The notes beneath the pieces were generated by a model. That model was not told the DNA's origin, made no database searches, and saw nothing but the letters and a program-made list of their open reading frames with translations. The position numbers were made by a program, and so were the translations under genes. DNA of 64,000 nt. It comes from Methanolobus psychrotolerans. Lineage in GTDB: Archaea; Halobacteriota; Methanosarcinia; Methanosarcinales; Methanosarcinaceae. Below are positions 17,383 through 25,418 of this stretch, piece after piece; the first letter of the stretch is position 1; each line of letters opens with the position of its first letter. Location of the stretch: assembly GCF_002243045.1 (NCBI RefSeq), contig NZ_MBKP01000004.1:124001-188000 (forward strand), given 5' to 3'.

Positions 17383-18144
17383 ATGTCTTTGCAAAGGAAT
17401 AACCGAATTCAATTCACGTCGTCGAAAATAGAAGACCTGATGTTCAGGACGACTTTCAATCCCAAAACCATGGAAGGGGATGTTATTGTTAATCTTTCCC
17501 TTATTGAAAAGCAGGATTATGACGATGTTCTCAAGATATTTAGTATGGCCATCAACAGCGGGCTTTCAGTCAGTCCTCTGCTAAAAATACTTCATGAAGG
17601 GGATACAATTGGTGACCGGAAGATCGGTGAAGGTGAGGTTGGCTTTGCAACCGTGTGCAGTATCACAATTGATGGACTTCTCCTGAAGGCAGGCGTAATG
17701 GTAAAACCCCGTTTTGGTGGTCTTGTGGAAATTCGTGATGGTGAACCTATACGTTTTACAAATGTCCTGACCTACCAGAGTACTACAATAGATCCTCTTG
17801 AGGTCCTGATGTCGCAGGAACTAACCTCGGTTATGAGTATGCTTAAAACAGGTTCGGGCAAGATACTTGCTAACCTGCGCGAAGCACCCATGGTGGCCAG
17901 GGATACTATTGACAGCACTCTTTCTGACATAGCAGATGTCGGAATAAACGGGATCCTTGAAGTGGGTGAGCCAAACACAAGAATCCTGGATGTACCGGTA
18001 GAGCGCGATCATCTTGGGATCGTTGTCATTGGAGGTACTAATCCCATGGCCATAGTGCAGGAACATGGCATTCAAATAAGAACGAATGCAATGTCAACAC
18101 TTATTGATATCAATAAACTTTCCCACATCAACGATATTGTTTGA
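17383..18144 (+). CDS. nrpRII: NrpR-domain nitrogen regulator without HTH (NrpRII type)
   Basis: 253 residues consisting of a single NrpR (DUF128) regulatory domain: a 2-oxoglutarate-sensing region with [31 protein letters not shown] and the C-terminal [16 protein letters not shown]. No winged-helix domain precedes it. In Methanosarcina mazei, NrpRI carries the HTH and binds GGTA-N6-TACC operators, while NrpRII lacks it and bridges to the basal transcription factors. This gene matches NrpRII; an nrpRI gene is not in the window. It converges with the DHH gene 6 bases away. Confidence 0.8.
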   Translation: MSLQRNNRIQFTSSKIEDLMFRTTFNPKTMEGDVIVNLSLIEKQDYDDVLKIFSMAINSGLSVSPLLKILHEGDTIGDRKIGEGEVGFATVCSITIDGLLLKAGVMVKPRFGGLVEIRDGEPIRFTNVLTYQSTTIDPLEVLMSQELTSVMSMLKTGSGKILANLREAPMVARDTIDSTLSDIADVGINGILEVGEPNTRILDVPVERDHLGIVVIGGTNPMAIVQEHGIQIRTNAMSTLIDINKLSHINDIV

Positions 18145-18150
18145 TGTGGT

Positions 18151-19533
18151 TCATGTTTTTACTAACTGAGCTTTGATGGCAGAATTTAGTTTCTGTATAA
18201 ACTCCTCTTTTTTACCGAATGGAACTGTAGCACCGGCTGCAATATCGTGGCCTCCGCCAGCTCCACCGAGTTCCTGGCACACAATGTTCAGGGCATCTGC
18301 AAGGTTTAGTCCTCTGTTGACAAGTTCTTGTGTTCCTCTTGCAGATACCTTATAGCCGTCTTCCTTGTCAGCAAATGCTAAGATGGGCAGTTTACGGTTG
18401 CCTGCAGAGGAATGGCTCATTCCTGCAACTATACCGACTATGGTTTCAGGGATCGCATTTCCGGCATCAAAATATTGGAGGTGTGAAAGCTCAATTATCC
18501 CATTATCCTTTACAAAATTCAACCCGTCCACGAGGTTTTTGCGATGATTGCTCAGAAGGTCCTGTGCTTCCCTGTAAGCTTCTCCGCGATCGCCCATGCA
18601 TACCTGCATTCCTATTTCAGCTTTCATGTATCTGCCAGTGGCATTAAGGAGTGTGGAATACTCTGAAGCATCTCTCATTTCAGTACCTTCCTTTTCGGCA
18701 AGCAGGATGTATCCCTCTGACACAAGTCTCCCTATATTGTAGGATGACATGCCGCTTTGCATGGAATGCTGCAAAAGGGAAGATGTAACTTTCACTTTTT
18801 CTTCTTCAGAAAGGTCTATCCATCTTCTCCACTTTTCATCATTTGAGAACTGAAGGCCGACCCTGGACAGAAAATCAATGCATGCATCTTCCTTGCCCGT
18901 AAGTCCTGGAATGAAAGGATCAGATGAGTACTGCAGCATCTTATAAACAGGCCTTGTCTGTTTTCCGAAAAGCGATATATCCTTTTTCGGACTTATTATG
19001 TCAGGATTTGCCTCAAGTATCATCTTGTTGAGGCTGACAAGTTTTCCGTGCTTGCGGTATTGCATATCACCTATGCATCCTACAATTGCAAGGTCTGCAA
19101 GATCACGGTTGTCGCCAAGCTGGGTGGCAAGTATGAATGTTGTCCCAGATCCGCTGATCTCATAAGAGCCGTTTGCTCCGAAAAGATGGGGATTTAAGTG
19201 AAACTTCGTATCTCCCTGGGGTCGGTGGTGGTCTGAAACAATGGCATTTAATCCGTAATTTGTTATGTGTTCCAGTTGCCCGCTTCCAAGATCAGTGAAT
19301 ATCGTAAGTTTTGGGTTTATATCTGCAAGTTTCTCTACGATTGTCTCATCAAGCTGTTTTACAAACATCATTTTGTAGCCGATACCTGCTCTTTCCAGAG
19401 TTTTTGCAATAATAGCTGCTGATGTTATCCCGTCTGCATCGATATGGGATACCAGTTGTATCTCATCGTGTTTTCGGATCTCTTCAGCGCATTCCCGGGC
19501 TCTTTCTGCCATCATAGCCATGGTTTCAGACAT
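18151..19533 (-). CDS. DHH/DHHA1 phosphoesterase (archaeal RecJ-like)
   Basis: 460 residues. The DHH domain has VSHIDADGITSAAII (motif I) and IVSDHHRP (the DHH motif) in the first 110 residues; the DHHA1 domain ends in GGAGGGHDIAAGATVPF. This layout is shared by archaeal RecJ homologues (GAN/RecJ2), Mn2+-dependent exonucleases acting on ssDNA or RNA, some associated with the GINS/CMG replisome. The next gene upstream-overlapping in direction, a small PD-(D/E)XK nuclease 12 bases away, is likely co-transcribed and consistent with a repair or replication role. Confidence 0.85.
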   Translation of the reverse strand: MSETMAMMAERARECAEEIRKHDEIQLVSHIDADGITSAAIIAKTLERAGIGYKMMFVKQLDETIVEKLADINPKLTIFTDLGSGQLEHITNYGLNAIVSDHHRPQGDTKFHLNPHLFGANGSYEISGSGTTFILATQLGDNRDLADLAIVGCIGDMQYRKHGKLVSLNKMILEANPDIISPKKDISLFGKQTRPVYKMLQYSSDPFIPGLTGKEDACIDFLSRVGLQFSNDEKWRRWIDLSEEEKVKVTSSLLQHSMQSGMSSYNIGRLVSEGYILLAEKEGTEMRDASEYSTLLNATGRYMKAEIGMQVCMGDRGEAYREAQDLLSNHRKNLVDGLNFVKDNGIIELSHLQYFDAGNAIPETIVGIVAGMSHSSAGNRKLPILAFADKEDGYKVSARGTQELVNRGLNLADALNIVCQELGGAGGGHDIAAGATVPFGKKEEFIQKLNSAIKAQLVKT

Positions 19534-19545
19534 ATTGTAATCCTC

Positions 19546-20043
19546 TTATTCGATCAACCTGGATTTTTTCCATCCTTTCGGATCTATCAGGTATTTATTG
19601 CTCTCTCTTTCAATTCCCGGATACTCCTGTATTTCTTTCACAGTTATTTTTGGAGTTCCTTCTTCTTTGTATTTCCTACAAAGCTCTGTCCAGGGTATCA
19701 TGTATGCTTCCCGTGCTCTTCCTACACCCATTTTTAATTCCACTGCAAGGAATCCTGTTCTCCCTGATCTTAGAAGGAAATCTGATATCCGTTCTATCTG
19801 ATGGGCACCATTCTTATCAGTTGTGAAATGTTGTGTGAAATAAAGTGCTTTTGCACCCTTGTCTACAGAAATGCTCTTGCATTCGATCCCCATGTAGTAA
19901 TCCGGGTCAAGTGAATCAACAAGTACATCCAGAAACTGGGAAGTGAATCTGTGTTGCTTGAGGCGATAAGCAATTCCCTTCATTTTTTTCTCTTCGAAGA
20001 ATGTGTTGAATGACTGGACAAGTACTCTTTCAAATTCTGTCAT
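19546..20043 (-). CDS. PD-(D/E)XK nuclease-like protein (Hjc-like)
   Basis: 165 residues. The motif D-x(n)-ExK is present as FLDVLVDS (D39 or D43) and GIECKS (E53, K55), with an N-terminal glutamate and a following SDFLLRSGRTGFLAVELK segment resembling Holliday junction resolvases and related archaeal endonucleases. The C-terminal 45 residues are basic. The gene is 12 bases upstream of the DHH phosphoesterase on the same strand. A nuclease fold is well supported; the substrate is not. Confidence 0.65.
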   Translation of the reverse strand: MTEFERVLVQSFNTFFEEKKMKGIAYRLKQHRFTSQFLDVLVDSLDPDYYMGIECKSISVDKGAKALYFTQHFTTDKNGAHQIERISDFLLRSGRTGFLAVELKMGVGRAREAYMIPWTELCRKYKEEGTPKITVKEIQEYPGIERESNKYLIDPKGWKKSRLIE

Positions 20044-20081
20044 TGTATGATCACGTTTTTGGAATTATATTCTTTTCAACG

Positions 20082-20093
20082 TTATATTAAATA
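20082..20093 (+). promoter_or_regulatory. Putative TATA box of the small membrane protein gene
   Basis: TTATATTAAATA lies 62-73 bases before the ATG at 20155, implying a leader of about 45 bases. Confidence 0.45.
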
Positions 20094-20154
20094 TTGCATT
20101 GCAGATGTTCTGCAAATCGTTAGATTGATGTACCTGTTAACTCTATTAACACTA

Positions 20155-20337
20155 ATGAATAAGAAAAGTATGGAAATCGTATCTTCAACAGGTTCGGTAG
20201 TATTGCTGATTATACTTTTTGCTGCCGCACATCAGATGAGGGACTCAGTTCCGCAGACATACGGATTTATTGGCTCACTTGTGGCATTTATAATTGTCCT
20301 CTCTGTGATTGGCCTGAAGTTGAATGAAATGCAGTGA
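20155..20337 (+). CDS. Small two-helix membrane protein
   Basis: 60 residues from ATG 20155. Two predicted transmembrane helices (GSVVLLIILFAAAHQM and GFIGSLVAFIIVLSVIG) are separated by a short DSVPQTY loop, with a charged LKLNEMQ tail. An in-frame ATG at 20047 would add a 36-residue extension that runs through the likely promoter, so it is not used. I do not recognise the family. The gene is divergent from the nuclease at 20043. Confidence 0.6.
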   Translation: MNKKSMEIVSSTGSVVLLIILFAAAHQMRDSVPQTYGFIGSLVAFIIVLSVIGLKLNEMQ

Positions 20338-20597
20338 GGTTCTATTGGTCAATATCGGTGTTCATCGGATATTTTATTCAGGAAACATCCGGATATACGG
20401 GTGTAATCGATTTGAATCGCAGAGTTTCCAAACGGGTTGCTTCCCCTGGTTTTAACAATAGCATTGTGTTTTTATGTGGCCGGGATCAGCCGCAGTAATA
20501 ACTACCATTAACTGCCATTGAGTTTGTTTTGGAGTGGTTTGTGACCTGGCAAAAAAGTTTTAATGTCTGGAACCTGTGGACATTCCTTATTTTCATA
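20338..20597. other. Intergenic region with possible structured RNA
   Basis: No gene longer than 30 codons. Two short perfect or near-perfect stems occur: CATCCG-GATATA-CGGGTG near 20386-20403 and GTGGC-CGGGATCA-GCCGC near 20476-20493. An AAAAAAGTTTTAATG element around 20550-20564 may be a promoter for the small gene at 20598. No NrpR operator or tRNA was found. Confidence 0.35.
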
Positions 20598-20672
20598 ATG
20601 AAAGGTCGTACGATGGTACTGGTAGGTATGGATTATCGTCCACATTCAAGAACATCTTTTGTTCAGGTATGA
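20598..20672 (+). CDS. Possible 24-residue small protein gene
   Basis: ATG at 20598 opens 24 codons ending in TGA at 20672; the peptide begins MKGRTMVLVGMDYRP and ends SFVQV. It has a possible TATA element about 40 bases upstream and a hairpin terminator 30 bases downstream, so it forms a complete miniature transcription unit. No ribosome binding site is visible, consistent with a nearly leaderless mRNA. Short length makes it uncertain; it could instead be part of a noncoding RNA. Confidence 0.35.
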   Translation: MKGRTMVLVGMDYRPHSRTSFVQV

Positions 20673-20702
20673 GGTGCCTGAAGACTCGAATTAAAAAAGT
20701 TA

Positions 20703-20731
20703 CCGGCAGGTGGCCGGAGTTTCTTTTGTTT
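20703..20731. terminator. Bidirectional hairpin terminator
   Basis: Stem CCGGC (20703-20707) and GCCGG (20713-20717) with loop AGGTG. On the plus strand it is followed by a T-rich stretch (TTTCTTTTGTTT); on the minus strand by TAACTTTTTTAATTC. It can end both the small plus-strand unit and the minus-strand DUF1699 gene. Confidence 0.6.
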
Positions 20732-21125
20732 ACTGTTTGACGAGGAATTTGACAAAATCAGGACTAAGTCTTGTCTCTCTGATCATCTTGTCTTCAACTT
20801 CCTCTTCGGAAAGTCCTTCTTGCTTGTACTGTGCAATACGGTCATAAACACTCTGTGAAACTTCAGAGTATTCGTTAATGTCCTTCCTGTGTCCCCACAC
20901 ATCTCCTTCGAGAAGTTCGATTCCCTGCATCTCAAGGTACATCTTTGCGGAGTTTGAGATTGTCCTTTTGTAGGAGCTTGGTATGTGAAGTGCTTTTACA
21001 TTAGGGCACTTCATAATAAGGGAAAAGATATCTGTGTTTGAAGGCCTGAATGCAAGGTGTATAATCTCTTCATTCTGACCAAGTGTGTTAATCTCTTCTT
21101 TTGAACTTACAACTCTTATTTTCAT
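20730..21125 (-). CDS. DUF1699 family protein
   Basis: 131 residues, cytosolic. The N-terminus (MKIRVVSSKEEINTLGQNEE) and the central NVKALHIPSSYKRTISNSAK match the archaeal family I know as DUF1699, largely restricted to Methanosarcinales and relatives; its function is unknown. The C-terminal EEEVEDKMIRETRLSPDFV is helical. A minus-strand TATA-like element (TTTAAATAAAAG) is at about 21213-21224, giving a leader of about 65 bases. Long AT-rich flanks on the upstream side set it apart from its neighbours. Confidence 0.75.
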   Translation of the reverse strand: MKIRVVSSKEEINTLGQNEEIIHLAFRPSNTDIFSLIMKCPNVKALHIPSSYKRTISNSAKMYLEMQGIELLEGDVWGHRKDINEYSEVSQSVYDRIAQYKQEGLSEEEVEDKMIRETRLSPDFVKFLVKQ

Positions 21126-21694
21126 GTTTATCTTCCTTTTTCTTTGCGTTTTAAATAATGTCTGTGATCATCCAATGAGATTTTCTCTCTAAAAATTAGT
21201 GTATATACAAACTTTTATTTAAAGGTTGCTACTATAACATTATATTCATCATATAAATTAGTTTAATCATATAATCTTTTATTTTATTAAGGCTGTTGTG
21301 TTATGTAAAAAACACTATCGATCGTATACTTTTATAATTTAAATAAGATGTTAACTCTCTTTTTTTCAAAATTAAAGTTGTACTTTTTAACAAAGACTTA
21401 AAAAATAATCATTCTATATTTTAACGTTAATATTTCTTATTTTGAGTTGCCCAGTAAAAAAGTTTGGTTCTATATCTACACATTATTTTATGTGTATCTG
21501 CATGTGTGCTGTAAACCACACAACTAATACCATTGTGGGTAATGTTATTACTCATGTATATACAGAAAATGTGTTTCATCTCCAAAACCCTTTCAAAAAA
21601 GAATAAGTACTAGCTGTTTTTGAGATAATTAGTTTTGTTAAAATGTAAATGTTTATATAAACATGTATCCAATTTAAGCAATGTGTTTCCAAAA
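21126..21694. other. AT-rich intergenic region with divergent promoters
   Basis: About 570 bases of roughly 70 percent or more A+T between DUF1699 and a membrane protein gene. It holds the minus-strand TATA element near 21213-21224 and a plus-strand palindromic TATA box at 21651-21662. No convincing gene is seen. A short repeat TGTTTCCAAAAATGTTTCCAAAA precedes the plus-strand start (split here by its two copies at about 21681 and 21695). Confidence 0.5.
21651..21662 (+). promoter_or_regulatory. Palindromic TATA box, membrane protein gene
   Basis: GTTTATATAAAC begins 44 bases before ATG 21695. It places the transcription start near 21680, downstream of the in-frame ATG at 21635, and so argues for 21695 as the start codon. 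Confidence 0.6.
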
Positions 21695-22492
21695 ATGTTT
21701 CCAAAATTAAGAGTAAAAAATGATGTAAAGGTAATTTACATTCTCTTTGGAATCCTCCTCACATATTTTTCGAGCTATCTACCTGATTTTATGAACGTCA
21801 TTGGTCTGGAAGGCACAAGAATCAGTTCTATTGTGTCTTTTGGTGCGCTGAATGGTATGCTCTTTGGTCCTTTCTGGGGTTCATTTGTTTCGATATCAGG
21901 TCTTTTTTTACATCAGGTCACAAGTGGGACATATCTTTCAAAGAGTACATTTTCAATGATTTCTCCTTTGTTCATTGCCCTTAGTTCGATAGTTGCAGGT
22001 CTTGTTGTCAACAGGGAACATAAGGCTGCTAAACGTATCTTTTTTGCACTTATAATCATATGGTATGTTCTTGATGTAGGAAGAACTGCATATTATTATC
22101 CATGGTATCATTTACTGGTACTGGGTTGCTTTGTCTTTTTTGAGAAATCAATCCTCATGAAGACCGTTACTTCTAAAGTATATGTCTTTTTATCACTGTT
22201 TCTGGCTTCTCTAATGGGTGTTCTATCTGATCACATGGCAGGTAGCATTACATATTATCTGATATACAATTTACCTGCAAAAATGTATCAGTCCGTGATT
22301 TTTGTTTATCCTCTGGAGAGGACAATACTCGCGTTTTTCCCTGCGTTTTTGGTCTATGTACTGGTTGTCGTTTTCAAGGACATGATCCTTTCATCAGGAG
22401 ATATTGGAAAAGATATGGAGGAGATGAAATCCAAGGATCTGGAGGAATATCTCCAAAATGATGTCCTGAAAATAATAAATGAGGAAAAATAA
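21695..22492 (+). CDS. Polytopic membrane protein, ECF S-component-like
   Basis: 265 residues with about six transmembrane segments and a charged C-terminal tail (DMEEMKSKDLEEYLQ). The segment SFGALNGMLFGPFWGSFVSI recalls the S components of ECF vitamin transporters, but the likeness is weak and no ECF ATPase or T component is nearby. The start is set by the TATA box at 21651. It converges, 10 bases apart, on a MinD-like ATPase gene. Function is unknown. Confidence 0.6.
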   Translation: MFPKLRVKNDVKVIYILFGILLTYFSSYLPDFMNVIGLEGTRISSIVSFGALNGMLFGPFWGSFVSISGLFLHQVTSGTYLSKSTFSMISPLFIALSSIVAGLVVNREHKAAKRIFFALIIIWYVLDVGRTAYYYPWYHLLVLGCFVFFEKSILMKTVTSKVYVFLSLFLASLMGVLSDHMAGSITYYLIYNLPAKMYQSVIFVYPLERTILAFFPAFLVYVLVVVFKDMILSSGDIGKDMEEMKSKDLEEYLQNDVLKIINEEK

Positions 22493-22502
22493 AAGCAAGA
22501 AG

Positions 22503-23249
22503 TTATTGCATTGCTTCTATTTTATCTTTGATTGTCATAATACTTTTCGAGAACAAATGTTCAGGATCAGAATGAACTAGTATCTCGTTTTTGCTTCGGG
22601 TTGCTATATCGCACATGCATGGTATGGTTGTAAGGACGGGTACACCATATCTGTTTTTCTCTTTAATGTCGAGGCAATTTCCATGATACATGTTATCAAT
22701 GATCGCACATCTTTTGTCGAGAAGTGTGTAAACGCCTTTTATAAGTTGTTCTGTACAGTCATGACATGCTTTAGTATCGTTATGGACTATAATTACCATA
22801 TCAGATGCCGCAACAGCATTTATGGATTCATATTCAACACCAGGACTCGTATCTAATATGGTCACATCAATGTTTTCTTCAGCAAGCTCCCTTTTTCCAT
22901 TCATCAGAGCCTTAAGAGCTCCTGCCTGCCAGTTCCGGTCTTTGCTCACAAGATCCCTGATTTCTCCGATATCTGGATTTGAAAAACTAAGATAAAGGTG
23001 GCCACTGGTTCCGATGTCCTTTTTGCTATCAGTCAACGTATCTTTCAGGTTACATTTCCCTGACAAAAAGTCATTGATCCAAAAATGGGTTTTCGGTTTA
23101 AACATAGAACAAAGGGAGGGTCCTCTCAGATCCATATCTATCAGACACGTGTCTTTTCCTGCAGACGCAAAAGCCACTGCCAGGTTCACCGCAATGCTGG
23201 TTTTTCCTGTTCCGCCTTTGGAAGAATGTATTGCTAATGTAAGGGTCAT
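22503..23249 (-). CDS. MinD/ParA-family ATPase
   Basis: 248 residues. Deviant Walker A KGGTGKT at 11-17, LIDMDLRGPS (switch I/A') near 36-45, and TILDTSPGVEYESINAV as Walker B/switch II. The C-terminus lacks an obvious amphipathic membrane-targeting helix. MinD-like proteins in archaea position other complexes or mature Fe-S proteins; the KACHDCTEQ and CMCDIATR cysteines could bind metal. It is 20 bases downstream of an HTH gene on the same strand and converges with a membrane protein. The role is unknown. Confidence 0.8.
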   Translation of the reverse strand: MTLTLAIHSSKGGTGKTSIAVNLAVAFASAGKDTCLIDMDLRGPSLCSMFKPKTHFWINDFLSGKCNLKDTLTDSKKDIGTSGHLYLSFSNPDIGEIRDLVSKDRNWQAGALKALMNGKRELAEENIDVTILDTSPGVEYESINAVAASDMVIIVHNDTKACHDCTEQLIKGVYTLLDKRCAIIDNMYHGNCLDIKEKNRYGVPVLTTIPCMCDIATRSKNEILVHSDPEHLFSKSIMTIKDKIEAMQ

Positions 23250-23269
23250 GTTTCCTTCATTAATGTATA

Positions 23270-23629
23270 TTATTTTTTCTTTAAGCTATCATTTATGCGG
23301 AAATAAACTTTTCTTCCTTCTCTGTACTTTTTGACGTTATTCATCCTTACAAGCTGGTTAAGGTAGTTACTTTCTACAGCTCTCTCCTTGTTTGTAACAT
23401 TTGCAACTTCGTCTGCAGTCGCAGGTCCTATCTCAAATAATGTCGTTGCAGTTGTTCTTAGATGATCCGGGAGAGATAGTAGTGTTAATACATCAAGAGA
23501 ATATGCCGCTATTTTATCTTTGTCACTAGTCGTTTCATCCCTGCACTCGATCTGAACAATTAGTCTATCAAGTTTAGAATTTATTTCTTTTAAATTATTG
23601 ACAACCTGTTCCAGCAACTCTGAGTCCAA
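23270..23629 (-). CDS. Winged-HTH protein with coiled-coil N-terminus
   Basis: 119 residues. Residues 1-30 form a short amphipathic coiled coil (LLEQVVNNLKEINSKLDRLI); residues 45-115 look like an ArsR/MarR-type winged helix (LLSLPDHLRTTATTLFEIGP, TADEVANVTNKERAVESNYL) ending in a basic KYREGRKVYF wing. It is likely a DNA-binding regulator, or a partner of the MinD-like ATPase encoded 20 bases downstream on the same mRNA. Confidence 0.65.
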   Translation of the reverse strand: MDSELLEQVVNNLKEINSKLDRLIVQIECRDETTSDKDKIAAYSLDVLTLLSLPDHLRTTATTLFEIGPATADEVANVTNKERAVESNYLNQLVRMNNVKKYREGRKVYFRINDSLKKK

Positions 23630-23719
23630 TATTTTTTCCCCTGCGATATCATCTAAATGATATTATTACACATTACGGTTAACAGAAATCTGTCATCTTT
23701 ACTAATAAAACTTTCTGAT

Positions 23720-25387
23720 TCAGTTATTCTGCAAGTTCTTTGTCATATACACATTTTCCAGTTCATAACCTGCCTTTCGATAATATTGACGTACACCTAT
23801 ACCACTTATTATCGCAACCTTCTCGTACCCGAAATTAGTTGCAATTTCCTCAGCATGTGATATAAGCTCTCTGCCATACCCTCTGTGTTGCCAATCGTTC
23901 TTTCCTGCATCTTTTCCCACAGCCACAGAGGATCCGAATATATGGAGTTCCCTGACAAGAGCAGCATTTTTCAATTCCTCACGATGAGGTCTTTCCGGGA
24001 ATCTCAATCTAAGGAAACCTATCAATATGTCCTTTTCAAGGTCCTCAAAGGAAAGGAAATATTCCTTTCCTCCGCAGCATTCATAGGATTCCACTGTAAA
24101 TTGTATATTCTCTATATCTGGCTCATTTCCTTTTAACAGGTTATGTCCCACTTCCCGGCATCTTATGCAGCGGCATTTTCCTCCATGTTGTTCCAGATGC
24201 TCATGCGCAAGCTGGCGAATATTGCTCTTCCGGACCCCTGCAAGTATCTGGGGTGATGGAATGTCCCTCTGGATGCGCTGTAATCTCACCCACTTTGGAA
24301 TAAATGATTTGATCCTGGACAAGAGCAATGTTGCTTCATCATCTCCTATGGCCTCATATCTACCTTGTTTCCACATCTCGTGCAGTTCTGTGCCTTCGGT
24401 GACAAGAGTGGGGTAAATTTTCAGATAATCCGGCTTGAATCCGCTTTCTTCAAATAACCTTCTAAAATTCCGTATGTCCATCTCTGCATTAGTGCCGGGT
24501 AGTCCTGGCATCATATGAAAACCTACTTTCAGGGCACTATCCCTAAGTATCCTGTTCGCCTCGATGCTATCTGCAACGCTGTGACCTCGTTTCATCCTTT
24601 TGAGAATAAAATCGTAAGTGCTTTGAACACCAATCTCTACTTTCGTTGCCCCAAGTTCAAGCATCTTATCAACATGTGCTTTTTTTGTCCAGTCAGGACG
24701 TGTTTCAAATGTTATGCCTGTGTTCCTTACTTCTGATGTTTCGTTTGCCTTTTGAACATCCTCAATTGTAAAATAGGGTATTGCCTTGCCAATGGGGTTT
24801 GCCTGCTGTCTCCAGGAATTACCATAAAAATCATTCATAGCTTCAAGGCAACGTTTTGTGTACCATTCCTGATAATCAATAGACCTTGCAGAAAAAGTTC
24901 CTCCCATAATTATAAGCTCGGCTTTTTTAACTTCATGCCCAATTTGTTTTAATTGTGTCAGTCTGTTTGTTACTATCCTGTAAGGGTCATACTCAAATTG
25001 TATTGCCCTCATTGTTGAAGGTTCTCTTCCCATGTAACTTTGAGGTGAATGGAATTCCGAAGCTGGTCCTCCAGGACATGGCACACATATCCCATGCGGG
25101 CATGGGGCAGGTGATGTCATAGCTGCAATGACTGCAACTCCTGATATTGTGCGCACGGGCTTACGCTGGAGTATGGCCCGGACTATTTCCTGCTCCTCTT
25201 CACTGCCTGAGGTGATGATATCTGCATTTTTTGGAAGGGTTGAAAGATGGAATGATTTTGCAAGCTTTTTCTTCGCTTCATTTAGTTGCTTTTCATTGGT
25301 TATCCGGCCATCCAGTACCATGTCCAGTATATCCCGGCAGGCTGTTGCAAACTGTATGTTGTTATTCTCAGTCATCCAAACCATCAA
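23720..25387 (-). CDS. elp3: Elp3-type tRNA U34 carboxymethyltransferase
   Basis: 555 residues. The radical SAM part carries the Elp3 cysteines in CPHGICVPCPGG and the SYMGREPSTMRAI segment; the C-terminal 90 residues are a GNAT acetyl-CoA-binding domain (RGYGRELISHAEEIA, QYYRKAGYE). A CRCIRCREVG zinc motif lies between. Archaeal Elp3 acts alone to install the cm5U base in wobble position 34. An internal ATG at 25375 (MTENNN) may be the true start. It follows the RFC gene on the same strand by 31 bases. Confidence 0.92.
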   Translation of the reverse strand: MMVWMTENNNIQFATACRDILDMVLDGRITNEKQLNEAKKKLAKSFHLSTLPKNADIITSGSEEEQEIVRAILQRKPVRTISGVAVIAAMTSPAPCPHGICVPCPGGPASEFHSPQSYMGREPSTMRAIQFEYDPYRIVTNRLTQLKQIGHEVKKAELIIMGGTFSARSIDYQEWYTKRCLEAMNDFYGNSWRQQANPIGKAIPYFTIEDVQKANETSEVRNTGITFETRPDWTKKAHVDKMLELGATKVEIGVQSTYDFILKRMKRGHSVADSIEANRILRDSALKVGFHMMPGLPGTNAEMDIRNFRRLFEESGFKPDYLKIYPTLVTEGTELHEMWKQGRYEAIGDDEATLLLSRIKSFIPKWVRLQRIQRDIPSPQILAGVRKSNIRQLAHEHLEQHGGKCRCIRCREVGHNLLKGNEPDIENIQFTVESYECCGGKEYFLSFEDLEKDILIGFLRLRFPERPHREELKNAALVRELHIFGSSVAVGKDAGKNDWQHRGYGRELISHAEEIATNFGYEKVAIISGIGVRQYYRKAGYELENVYMTKNLQNN

Positions 25388-25418
25388 TTTGTTGAAATAA
25401 TGTCACAATCTCTACAGT

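Noticed and set aside
20047-20154. N-terminal extension of the small membrane protein from ATG 20047
   Set aside because: It would run through the probable TATA box; the two-helix protein starts well at 20155.
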